Assembly: GCA_019636345.1 (NCBI GenBank)
Contig: JAHBXQ010000002.1
Coordinates: 682,001 to 746,000 of the forward strand
Length of the DNA stretch: 64,000 nt
Direction: 5' to 3'
Source of the DNA: Pirellulales bacterium
Lineage (GTDB): Bacteria; Planctomycetota; Planctomycetia; Pirellulales; Lacipirellulaceae
Shown: in pieces, positions 49,417 through 56,649 of the stretch
Numbering within the stretch: position 1 is the stretch's first letter
Layout: each line of letters begins with the position of its first letter
Made by a program: the position numbers and the translations under genes
Notes under the pieces: generated by a model
What the model was told of the DNA's origin: nothing
The model's database searches: none
The model's input: the letters and a program-made list of their open reading frames with translations, nothing else

Positions 49417-50547
49417 ATGCCCACGCTCGCCACGACCGTCGACGGCCTCAAACTCCCCAACCCGTTCGTGATCGGCTCCGGCCCTCCCGGCACGAACGGC
49501 AACGTCATCGGCAAGGCGTTCGACGAAGGCTGGGGCGCCGTCATCTGCAAGACGATCAGCCTCGACGCCTCGAAGGTCGTCAACGTCCAACCCCGTTACG
49601 CCCGTCTGCGCGGCCGGCAGTCGGACGAAATCATCGGCTGGGAGAACATCGAACTGATCAGCGACCGTTCGTTCGACGTTTGGATGGAGGAACTCAAGGA
49701 GGTCAAAGACAAGTATCCCGAGGGGGTCCTCATCGCCTCGATCATGGAGGAATTCAACAAGGACGCGTGGGTCGAGATCGTCGAGCGGTGCGAGGCGGTC
49801 GGCGTTGACGCGTTCGAGTTGAACTTCTCCTGCCCCCACGGCCTCCCCGAGCGGAAGATGGGCGCCGCGATGGGCGAGAACCCCGAGATCCTCGAGGAAG
49901 TCTCCGGCTGGGTCAACGCCGTGGCCACGAAGCCGGTCTGGGCCAAGCTCACCCCGAACGTCACTCACATCGAGGACCCGACCCGCGCCGCGTTTCGCGC
50001 CGGCTGCGAGGGGGTGAGCGCGATCAACACCATCCGCAGCGTGCTGGGGGTCAATCTCGACACGCTCCGACCCGAGCCGACCGTCGAAGGCTACACGACT
50101 CCCGGCGGCTACTCGTGTCGAGCCGTCATGCCGATCGCCCTGCGGATGGTCATGGAAATCTCGCGCGTCATCCGCAACGAATATCCGGGCAAGTCGATCA
50201 GCGGCATCGGCGGCGTCGAGACGGGCGAGGACGCCGCCCAATTCATCCTGCTGGGCGCCAACACCGTGCAGGTCTGCACGGGGGTCATGAAGTTCGGCTA
50301 CGCGATGGTCAAGGAGATGTGCGACGGGCTGCTCGCCTTCATGGAAAAGCACAAGTTCCAGTCGCTCGACGACTTCCGCGGCCATAGCGTGCAGTATTTC
50401 ACCACCCACTACGACCTCGTCGCCCGCCAAGCCGCCGCCCGCGCCGCCAAGAAGGCCGAGCACGACGCCAAGAAGATGATCCAAGCCGACGACCAATGGT
50501 CGGGGGACGACTTCGTCGACCAGAGCGACGCGCTAGCGCGGGGCTGA
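49417..50547 (+). CDS. preA: Dihydropyrimidine dehydrogenase PreA-like subunit (FMN domain only)
   Basis: A 376-residue flavoprotein. It opens LATTVDGLKLPNPFVIGSGPPGTNG and has the catalytic Cys139 in ELNFSCPHGLPERKMG, WAKLTPNVTHIEDP, the FMN-phosphate region SGIGGVETGEDAAQFILLGA, and TVQVCTGVMKFGYAMVKEM. These fit the dihydroorotate/dihydropyrimidine dehydrogenase fold of PreA, which reduces uracil or thymine. E. coli PreA continues with a ferredoxin domain carrying two [4Fe-4S] clusters. Here the C-terminus (AARAAKKAEHDAKKMIQ) has no CxxCxxC, so that domain is absent. A PreT partner is not in the window. The start at 49417 gives the family N-terminus. Confidence 0.88.
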   Translation: MPTLATTVDGLKLPNPFVIGSGPPGTNGNVIGKAFDEGWGAVICKTISLDASKVVNVQPRYARLRGRQSDEIIGWENIELISDRSFDVWMEELKEVKDKYPEGVLIASIMEEFNKDAWVEIVERCEAVGVDAFELNFSCPHGLPERKMGAAMGENPEILEEVSGWVNAVATKPVWAKLTPNVTHIEDPTRAAFRAGCEGVSAINTIRSVLGVNLDTLRPEPTVEGYTTPGGYSCRAVMPIALRMVMEISRVIRNEYPGKSISGIGGVETGEDAAQFILLGANTVQVCTGVMKFGYAMVKEMCDGLLAFMEKHKFQSLDDFRGHSVQYFTTHYDLVARQAAARAAKKAEHDAKKMIQADDQWSGDDFVDQSDALARG

Positions 50548-50550
50548 ACT

Positions 50551-50568
50551 CGACGCACAGTTGCGTCG
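50551..50568 (+). terminator. Weak hairpin after preA, possible terminator
   Basis: A perfect 7-bp stem (50551-50557 with 50562-50568, four-base loop) begins three bases after the preA stop. It lacks a T-run, so its role as an end signal for the catabolic series is only a suggestion. Confidence 0.3.
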
Positions 50569-50788
50569 GCGCTCACTCACGCTGCAACGGACTCGAGGCG
50601 CACAATTCGCACAAGGCGATCAAGAACGCCCAACCGACTCCACGGCATGCTGTGTGGCGATTGTCTTGCGAACGCAGCGCTGTCTCTCCTGAGCTTTTCG
50701 TCGCTCGATCTTCGCGACCGTTCCGGCGCACGGCGATCCGTTTCATTCATGATCATGATAACGAATTGCAGCCCGCGGCCCGGGCGGA

Positions 50789-50817
50789 TTGACATTGCAG
50801 GCCCCCCTTCCTAGAGT
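50789..50817 (+). promoter_or_regulatory. Sigma-70-type promoter of tRNA-Ser
   Basis: TTGACA at 50789-50794, a 17-base spacer, and TAGAGT at 50812-50817. The -35 matches the consensus fully and the -10 at four of six positions. The mature tRNA begins 13 bases later, which fits. Confidence 0.75.
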
Positions 50818-50830
50818 GCGACATGCACAC

Positions 50831-50915
50831 GGTCGGGTGGCAGAGCGGTTTAATGCACCGGTCTTGAAAACCGGCGTGGGGAAACCCACCGGGGGTTCGA
50901 ATCCCTCCCCGACCG
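50831..50915 (+). tRNA. tRNA-Ser (UGA anticodon)
   Basis: An 85-base tRNA. The acceptor stem GGTCGGG (50831-50837) pairs with CCCGACC (50908-50914), and G50915 is the serine-type discriminator. The anticodon arm CCGGT-CTTGAAA-ACCGG gives anticodon TGA. The long variable arm (GTGGGGAAACCCAC) is typical of tRNA-Ser. The T-arm reads GGGGG-TTCGAAT-CCCTC. CCA is not encoded. A degraded copy of the 3' half lies 1.35 kb downstream. Confidence 0.95.
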
Positions 50916-51385
50916 CTTTTCATACCAACGACTTGCGGCGAATTATTCCTCGCCATCGAGTCGCGCGGGAAAGCGACCTGACACGAATCTGACCCACGTC
51001 GGCGTTCGTATTGCTGGCCGCTCGCCGGACAGTCGAGAAGAATGGAGGGCGCTTTCCCCGCTCTCCCATTTTCCTACTGCCCCATATGGCCAGCCTGGTA
51101 CTTGACCTGCCGGGACGAAAGCTCTTGCTCACGTTGATAACCGATCGCCCAAGGCCCGGTCGTCGCATGCTCGGCGTAGCCGGATTCTCCGGCCCTGATT
51201 CCTGGCGGTCATGCTGAGCGTCGCCGTCTCATGCGGACGGACTGAAGCGAACCCCATGGGATCGCCCGACGCGGGCTTTGTTTCACCGGCCGTTGGATTA
51301 TGCGGCGAGCGCCGATTGACACGGACGAATATAGACGCGCTCAATTGAACCGTGCTATTCTGGGACAAGCAACGGAGGATTCGCC
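50916..51385. other. Non-coding segment between tRNA-Ser and the toxin-antitoxin pair
   Basis: 470 bases without a supportable gene. It holds one copy of the 22-bp direct repeat (50978-50999). Three overlapping frames of 67-82 codons have no recognisable similarity. Probably remnant sequence of an integrated element. Confidence 0.45.
50978..50999 (+). repeat. Direct repeat copy A (22 bp)
   Basis: CTGACACGAATCTGACCCAC plus GT. It matches copy B at 52141-52162 in 20 of 22 positions, same orientation. Copy A lies 62 bases after tRNA-Ser and copy B 102 bases before the pseudo-tRNA, so the two bracket the toxin-antitoxin genes. Confidence 0.7.
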
Positions 51386-51616
51386 ATGGAAATTGATTTG
51401 CCCGCTGATTTGATTGAACGGGCCAAGCAGATGGCTACGCCAGGGCAGGATGCCGCCGCAGTCTTCGGCGAGGCCTTGGATACGCTCGCCTGGGGGCGCC
51501 GCGAAGTGATGGCCGTTCGCGAGGGGATCGCCGCGTATGAAGCGGGCGACTATGAAGCTCTCGAAGACTTCGATCGCGATTTCCGTCAGAATCGCTCGAT
51601 CTCGCCGGACGTCTGA
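51386..51616 (+). CDS. Antitoxin of a ParE/RelE-type toxin-antitoxin pair
   Basis: A 76-residue acidic protein. It opens MEIDLPADLIERAKQMA, a ribbon-helix-helix-like start, and ends with helices rich in Glu/Asp (VREGIAAYEAGDYEALEDFD). The VREGIAAYEAGD stretch resembles RelB/ParD-type antitoxins and addiction-module proteins. GGAGG precedes the ATG. Its stop TGA overlaps the ATG of the downstream toxin gene by one base, the usual coupled arrangement. It should neutralise that toxin and repress its own promoter; both are family knowledge. Confidence 0.75.
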   Translation: MEIDLPADLIERAKQMATPGQDAAAVFGEALDTLAWGRREVMAVREGIAAYEAGDYEALEDFDRDFRQNRSISPDV

Positions 51617-51942
51617 TGCCGCGGGTTGTTATCACCGGTCCGGCCGCGCGGGACGTGGCCGCCAACCACGACTGGTGGGCGAAGCATCGCTCGGCCGAGC
51701 AAGCGGCCAGATGGTACGTCGCCGCATATGAAGCAATGAGATCGCTTGCCGAAACGGCGGCACGAAATCCTCTCGCCCGCGAACGCGAGCTTCGACAATT
51801 GGCAGTGCGGCAATTCTCCTTTGGATTGAGCCGCAGACCGACGCACCGCATTCTATACGCTGTGCGAGGCAACGACGTAGTGATTTACCGCGTCCGAGCC
51901 TTCAGACAGGACGAATTGTCGGTTGGCGATCTCGGCCAATAG
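51616..51942 (+). CDS. RelE/ParE-family toxin
   Basis: A 108-residue basic protein. The first strand and helices read VVITGPAARDVAANHDWWAKH, then AARWYVAAYEAMRSL. The family ending is present: LAVRQFSFGLSRRPTHRILYAVRGNDVVIYRVRAFRQDEL, a ParE-like RxLYxVxxxxVxIxxVRH pattern with Arg in place of the usual His at the end. ParE-type toxins act on gyrase and RelE-type ones on mRNA; sequence alone does not say which applies. Translationally coupled to the antitoxin. Confidence 0.85.
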   Translation: MPRVVITGPAARDVAANHDWWAKHRSAEQAARWYVAAYEAMRSLAETAARNPLARERELRQLAVRQFSFGLSRRPTHRILYAVRGNDVVIYRVRAFRQDELSVGDLGQ

Positions 51943-52140
51943 CTGCAGCACCGACGCCACGGCATTCTCCGCCATTGTCGATTTCTTTTGCCGAGTCGCT
52001 TGCATTGCAACCCCCGTTCGCAGCGGCGCAGGCCTTACTTTCGCGACGTACCCGGAATTGGATCCTAGTGGGACTTGTTCCGCGACCTGAGCACCGATCT
52101 CGCGAGGCTAAGAGAACTGGACCTTTTGGTTGTTTGAGAA

Positions 52141-52162
52141 CTGACACAAATCTGACACACGT
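52141..52162 (+). repeat. Direct repeat copy B (22 bp)
   Basis: CTGACACAAATCTGACACAC plus GT. It matches copy A (50978-50999) in 20 of 22 positions in the same orientation, 1,163 bases apart. Confidence 0.7.
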
Positions 52163-52264
52163 AATGCCTGCGAGTGCCATGCCGCCATGGGGCTGTGGCA
52201 TCGAGTTCCCCTAGATACCGCCCAAATGCCCAACAAGTACAGCATTAACCCCATGCCACAAAGT

Positions 52265-52312
52265 CGGTCTTGAGAACCGGCGTACCGGGGGGGCGAATCC
52301 CTCCCGGACCGC
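52265..52312 (+). pseudogene. Degraded tRNA-Ser(UGA) 3' half
   Basis: The first 18 bases match the anticodon arm of the intact tRNA (50859-50876) at 17 positions, with A changed to G next to the anticodon. The variable arm is collapsed to a few bases. A T-arm-like GCGAATCCCTCCC and the acceptor end GGACCGC follow. No D-arm or 5' acceptor strand is present, so it cannot fold into a tRNA. It looks like the far attachment-site remnant left by an element that entered the tRNA gene. Confidence 0.75.
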
Positions 52313-52559
52313 TTCGTGGCTCTCGTTGCCGCGAACTCTCGCCACACTCTCGCCTGTGCCTCCTGCGAGGACGGCGGGGGACCGGTTGTGCCGATTGTCC
52401 CGAACGAATCGTCGCCGACGCTCTGCCCGGTGCGATCACCCCTGATCGCATTCGCGAGCTATCTTTCACAGTCCGCCGTGAGCGGACGCCCCGTTCGCCG
52501 CTTTGCGGAGGGGCCGGCGCCGTCGTTCCCGTCACCCTGCAGTCCCCCGCTCAATCATC

Positions 52560-53990
52560 ATGCGGATCAAACGCCGCGAGTTTCTGGTGATCCTGCTCGT
52601 CATGTGCCAATTCGGCTGCATGACGCTGGGGGTGATGTGGGCCGCGACTTGGCTGCGGACGTCGTTCGCCAGGTCGTTCGAATCGAGCGCCTCGGCCGAG
52701 GGCCGAGCCATCGGCCAACAAATCGCCAATCGGCTGGTCGTCGACCAACTTGACGAGCTTGAACCCGGATCGCGCGGGTGGTCGAGACTGCAACGGCTCT
52801 GCCAGCAGGTCGACGTGCCGTACGATGGGTTCGTGTGCGTCATCCGTCGCGACACCGGAATGTTGCTTTGCCACCCCCGACTCGACGAGGAGCCGAAGCT
52901 GCTGCGTCGCTCGTACGGAGCCCTCTCGATCGTCGCGGCCGAAGGGACGCGCCCCCTGTTGGACGCGATTCGCAAAGCCGACGTCGACGACAACGGTTCG
53001 GTCGCCGGCACGATGTTGGTTGACGGCGATTTGTGCTTGGCCGCCGCGGCCAGCCTGCCGCAGGCGAACGCCGTACTATTGGTGCTGCAGCGGTCGGAGT
53101 TGATCGAGAAAGCCGTCGCCCAACTCGTCGGCCCGATGCAGCAGATCGGCTGGATCTTCTCGTTCGCGGTCGTCGGCGCCACGTCGGTGCTGACCGTGGT
53201 GCTCGTGAACCGGTACGAAGACACGCTCTCGCAGACCAACCAGGAACTCGAAGGCAAAGTTCGCCAGCGGACCCAGTCGCTGCTATGCACCCGCAACGCC
53301 GTCACGTTCGGCCTAGCCAAACTGGCCGAGTCGCGCGACAAGGACACGGGCCTGCATCTCGATCGCATACGCTCTTACGTGACGATCCTCGCCAACGAAT
53401 TGGCCCGCAACCGGCCGGAGATCAATCATCAGTTTATCGCCGATCTGGCCGTCGCGTCGTCGCTGCACGATATCGGCAAGGTCGGCATCCCCGACGCGGT
53501 GCTGCTGAAACCGGGACGACTGACCGGCTCCGAACGGCGGGCAATGGAGCTCCACACCTTGCTGGGCAGCGAGTGCCTCGCGGCGATCCAGAAACAGTTG
53601 GGCGAAGACGACTTCCTTGAACTGGCTCGCTCGATTGCGCTGTCGCACCACGAGCATTGGGACGGAGGGGGCTATCCCCACGGACTCGTGGGGAGCGAGA
53701 TTCCGCTCTCGGCGCGGATCGTCGCCTTGGCCGACGTGTACGACGCGCTGACGACGGCCCGCCCCTACAAGCGCCCCATCTGCCACGCCGAGGCCCGCGA
53801 TTGGATCGCGACGCGCTACGGCACGCAGTTCGACCCCGAGGTCGTCGAGGCGTTCATCGCCCGGGAAGCGGAGTTCCGCCGGATCAGCGAGGCCTACTTC
53901 GGCAACGCTGCGGAGGAACCCGACAAGCAATTCGCTGCAGCCGAGCGAACGGCGACCGCTGTCGTCCAGCCGCTGCAGATCGGCGCGTAG
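52560..53990 (+). CDS. Membrane-bound HD-GYP domain protein (probable c-di-GMP phosphodiesterase)
   Basis: A 476-residue signalling protein. Membrane helices lie near residues 7-32 and 196-220 and flank a ~165-residue external sensor region of unknown ligand. A coiled-coil-like segment follows (TNQELEGKVRQRTQ). The HD-GYP domain (~255-430) has HD at 303-304 in SLHDIGKVGIPD, then HTLLGSECL, and the second metal site with the GYP motif in SHHEHWDGGGYPHGL (His363). Completeness of the metal ligands suggests hydrolysis of cyclic di-GMP. The protein has no DNA-binding or receiver domain. The ATG at 52560 begins just before the first helix. Confidence 0.88.
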   Translation: MRIKRREFLVILLVMCQFGCMTLGVMWAATWLRTSFARSFESSASAEGRAIGQQIANRLVVDQLDELEPGSRGWSRLQRLCQQVDVPYDGFVCVIRRDTGMLLCHPRLDEEPKLLRRSYGALSIVAAEGTRPLLDAIRKADVDDNGSVAGTMLVDGDLCLAAAASLPQANAVLLVLQRSELIEKAVAQLVGPMQQIGWIFSFAVVGATSVLTVVLVNRYEDTLSQTNQELEGKVRQRTQSLLCTRNAVTFGLAKLAESRDKDTGLHLDRIRSYVTILANELARNRPEINHQFIADLAVASSLHDIGKVGIPDAVLLKPGRLTGSERRAMELHTLLGSECLAAIQKQLGEDDFLELARSIALSHHEHWDGGGYPHGLVGSEIPLSARIVALADVYDALTTARPYKRPICHAEARDWIATRYGTQFDPEVVEAFIAREAEFRRISEAYFGNAAEEPDKQFAAAERTATAVVQPLQIGA

Positions 53991-54017
53991 CGAACTCCGC
54001 TCGCCGCAACGTCCGGC

Positions 54018-54383
54018 TCAGTCCTCGTCGAAGTCCGGATCATCGGAGAAGGGGGACCCCTCCGTCTCCTCGCTCTCGGTCTCTTCCTCCTCGCCGCCGA
54101 ACGTGTCGGGGAACTCTTCGTCCTCGGTGAGGTCGTCCTCCCAGTCCTCCTCGAAGTCATCGTCGAACTCGTCGTCGAAGTCGTCGTCGTCGAAATCGTC
54201 GAACGGATCGTCCGCCTCGGCGACGATCGCGAGGGCGGAGCCGACCAGCGGGTCGCAGCCGAGTTCCAGAACTGTTCCCGTCCGAAGCTCGAGGACGAGA
54301 CATGCATCCCCCCGACGCCGTGGGTCGACAAGCGCCTCGCCGCTCGGGAATTCAAGACCGGGAGTTTCGGAGAAACAAACCAT
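54018..54383 (-). CDS. Extremely acidic small protein of unknown function
   Basis: About 121 residues. The first ~55 form an ordinary compact region (LVLELRTGTVLELGCDPLVG). From residue ~60 on, the sequence is almost entirely Asp and Glu with Phe/Trp interspersed (DDFDDDDFDDEFDDDFEEDW and similar), ending DPDFDED. The regular aromatic spacing within acidic runs recalls proteins that bind cations or basic partners, but no family is recognised. The ATG at 54383 is an estimate; the frame runs 36 codons further upstream. It converges with the HD-GYP gene, 27 bases apart. Confidence 0.6.
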   Translation of the reverse strand: MVCFSETPGLEFPSGEALVDPRRRGDACLVLELRTGTVLELGCDPLVGSALAIVAEADDPFDDFDDDDFDDEFDDDFEEDWEDDLTEDEEFPDTFGGEEEETESEETEGSPFSDDPDFDED

Positions 54384-54721
54384 CGACCGCCTACCATGTG
54401 AGATGCAATTCGTCCGCCGCACCGCGGCCCGTCCCGGGGAGGGCCGAAAACGGCCCTCCCGCGGCCAGAATTCTCGCCAACGATAGCACATGCTGTCAAC
54501 AGATCGCCGGCGCCGCCAGCGCGAGCGTCGCCAGCATGTCCGTCTAGGCCCTTTTGCCGAGAACCGCTATGATTCCGACAGTACTCCGCCCCGACGGCGG
54601 GCGGCCGATCGCCCCGTCCTTCGGTCACGGTCCACGACAACGCGGCAGGATTCCCGTTCGATCGACGACGCCGGTCGCCTCGCCCCCGCGGCCTCCCGGC
54701 TGAGCTTCCCAGGATGCGCGT
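54384..54721. other. Divergent intergenic region with hairpin
   Basis: 338 bases between the acidic-protein gene and the low-complexity membrane-protein gene. A perfect 10-bp stem with AAAA loop (54437-54446 with 54451-54460) lies within it. It could be a leader hairpin of the acidic-protein transcript. No gene is evident. Confidence 0.4.
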
Positions 54722-56623
54722 ATGGACACCGCTTCTCTACTGGTCGCGGCTTGGCTCAACTGCGCGGTCGCCGCCGGCTGGCAGCCCGACCCCGAGCTCG
54801 CCGGCGCGTACGTTGTGACCGTGCACGTCGACTCCGCGACGGCGCAGCGCCTCGCCCAGGGGAGTGCGTCCGCGCTCGACGTCGACGTGCCTGCCGATAT
54901 CGCCCCCGTCTCGCGAGTCCAAGTCGACTCCAGCGGCTCCGCGCCGATCCGGCGGCGGCAAATGACGTTGCTCAAGCCCGAGATTCCAGACGGGGTCGTC
55001 CTTGCCCAGTACTACGAACCGGCCGGGCAAGCGTCGGCAAGCCCCCCCGCTTCGTGGGGAGCCGCCCTGTCTCAACCTGCGACTTCTACGGTGCAACCCT
55101 GGCCGAGTTCATCGGCCGGTTGGGGACAGGCGGCCGTCGATCAGTTCCACAGCGCCGCCAACCAATCGACGGCGGCGCTGCAGGCCCAATTGCAATCACA
55201 GATCCAGCAAGTCGCGGCGCCGCTGCGCGACGGGGCCAGCTATTGGGGGCAATCGTTCCAGGCGGCCGTCGACAGCGTCGGCCAACAAAGCGGCGGGCTG
55301 CTTCGCGACGCAATGCCGCCGCTCGACGGCCAGGGATTATTCCGGCAAGACGCCGCATCGGCTTGGCCCGGCTGGGGCCAATCGCAATTCGGCGCCGCGA
55401 CCAGCCCCTCCAATCTCGCGAGCGTTTCGTCGCCGTGGCCCACCACGGCCACGCCCCCGACGCCGATGCAGGCCGAACCTTGGGCGGCGCCCGGCGCCCC
55501 GACCCCCGCGACGTGGGGCCAAGGTTCGCCCGCGCAGCCGCACGCCGACCCGCGTTATGCCGCCGGCCAGCAACCCAGCCCAGCCGCGCCGTCGAGCGTC
55601 GGATGGTCGGACGGAGCCAGATCTCAAACCGCCGCCAACGATCCGCGGCAACCCTATCCGGGCGCGTCGCAACCCCCTGCCGCCCTGGCCGGCCGTGAAC
55701 GGATCGACCAGCCGATCGACCCCCGCGACGCCGGGCAGTGGACAATGGCCAGTTCTCAGACCGCTCAACCCGCTTCACAGGGCGCCGGCGCAAGCCAACC
55801 GGGTTCGCCGTCCGCGTGGCCGCAGTCTGGCGTCACGCCGTCCGCAGCGTCGGCGGCCGGCCGATCCGGCGATTGGCCCGAACTGCTCGGCCGCAGCCAG
55901 CAGCCGGGCTCGCTCGCAACGAGCACGCCGTCGACTTGGCCGCAGTCGTCCAGCTCGCTGAACTCTGCAGCAGCAGGCGGCTCCGCAGGCCACAACGGCG
56001 CGGGCCTCGACTGGCCCAACGATTGGCCCTACTACGACCAGGACGGCATTTTGCGAACCGCGTCGCAACCGAGCCGCACCGGTTCCGCGGGCGCCGAGGG
56101 CCCGAGCTTCCCCGCAACGCAAGGACCGTCAACTGGCGGCGCGTCCGGGCCCCCCGCGGTCACCAAGGAGATGCTTTTCGCCAACGACCCGCGCGACGCC
56201 GACATGTGGCCGAACGCCCCCGGCGGTGCGGAACGAACTTCCGCTCCGGGGCTCGACGCAATGGCCGACACGACTAAGCGGCCGTCGCCCTTCGACGCCG
56301 ATCCGTTCGCCGTCGCCCCGCCGCAGTCTTCGGCCGGCGCTGCGGGCAATTCCGAGGAGGGTTCGTCCGGCAGCCAGTTCCCGCTCTGGACGATGACGGG
56401 CGGCGGCGGAACGAAGCCGACCGAGACGGGGGCGAATCATTCCTCGGCCGATTCCGCCAGTCCACGCAATATGATTCCCGTCGTCGTCGCGTGGGTGCTG
56501 TTGTTCGGCTCGATCGCGGGGAACGCGTATCTGCTGTGGAGCTACCTCGAAGTTCGCATGAAGTACCGCACCCTCGTCCGCCGCAACGGCCAGGGAGTTC
56601 GCAGTCGCTTTTCGCCGGCGTGA
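54722..56623 (+). CDS. Low-complexity protein with C-terminal membrane anchor
   Basis: A 633-residue protein. Residues ~1-110 form a compact region with a hydrophobic start (LLVAAWLNCAVAAG, possibly a signal) and YVVTVHVDSATAQRLAQG. Residues ~110-575 are a long, probably disordered stretch rich in Gln, Ser, Ala, Pro, Gly and Trp, with recurrent Trp-Pro-Gln and Trp-Gly-Gln units. Near the end comes one membrane helix (IPVVVAWVLLFGSIAGNAYL) followed by a basic tail (RMKYRTLVRRNGQGVRSR). A tail-anchored or single-pass topology is likely. I do not recognise the family; a cell-envelope role is only a guess. Confidence 0.65.
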   Translation: MDTASLLVAAWLNCAVAAGWQPDPELAGAYVVTVHVDSATAQRLAQGSASALDVDVPADIAPVSRVQVDSSGSAPIRRRQMTLLKPEIPDGVVLAQYYEPAGQASASPPASWGAALSQPATSTVQPWPSSSAGWGQAAVDQFHSAANQSTAALQAQLQSQIQQVAAPLRDGASYWGQSFQAAVDSVGQQSGGLLRDAMPPLDGQGLFRQDAASAWPGWGQSQFGAATSPSNLASVSSPWPTTATPPTPMQAEPWAAPGAPTPATWGQGSPAQPHADPRYAAGQQPSPAAPSSVGWSDGARSQTAANDPRQPYPGASQPPAALAGRERIDQPIDPRDAGQWTMASSQTAQPASQGAGASQPGSPSAWPQSGVTPSAASAAGRSGDWPELLGRSQQPGSLATSTPSTWPQSSSSLNSAAAGGSAGHNGAGLDWPNDWPYYDQDGILRTASQPSRTGSAGAEGPSFPATQGPSTGGASGPPAVTKEMLFANDPRDADMWPNAPGGAERTSAPGLDAMADTTKRPSPFDADPFAVAPPQSSAGAAGNSEEGSSGSQFPLWTMTGGGGTKPTETGANHSSADSASPRNMIPVVVAWVLLFGSIAGNAYLLWSYLEVRMKYRTLVRRNGQGVRSRFSPA

Positions 56624-56649
56624 TCGTCCCGCGGCGTTGACGCGCTGGG

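Larger units (their letters stand above)
51943..52559. other. Non-coding segment with pseudo-tRNA
   Basis: 617 bases between the toxin gene and the HD-GYP gene. It contains direct repeat copy B (52141-52162) and the degraded tRNA-Ser 3' half (52265-52312). The rest shows nothing I can assign. The HD-GYP frame stays open back to 52503, but that part has no similarity. Confidence 0.5.

Noticed and set aside
50920-51168. Integrase fragment between tRNA-Ser and the toxin-antitoxin genes
   Set aside because: None of the frames here shows the Arg-His-Arg-Tyr residues of tyrosine recombinases; only the repeats suggest past integration.
52265-52312. A second functional tRNA-Ser
   Set aside because: It lacks the 5' acceptor strand, the D-arm and the long variable arm, so it cannot fold as a tRNA.
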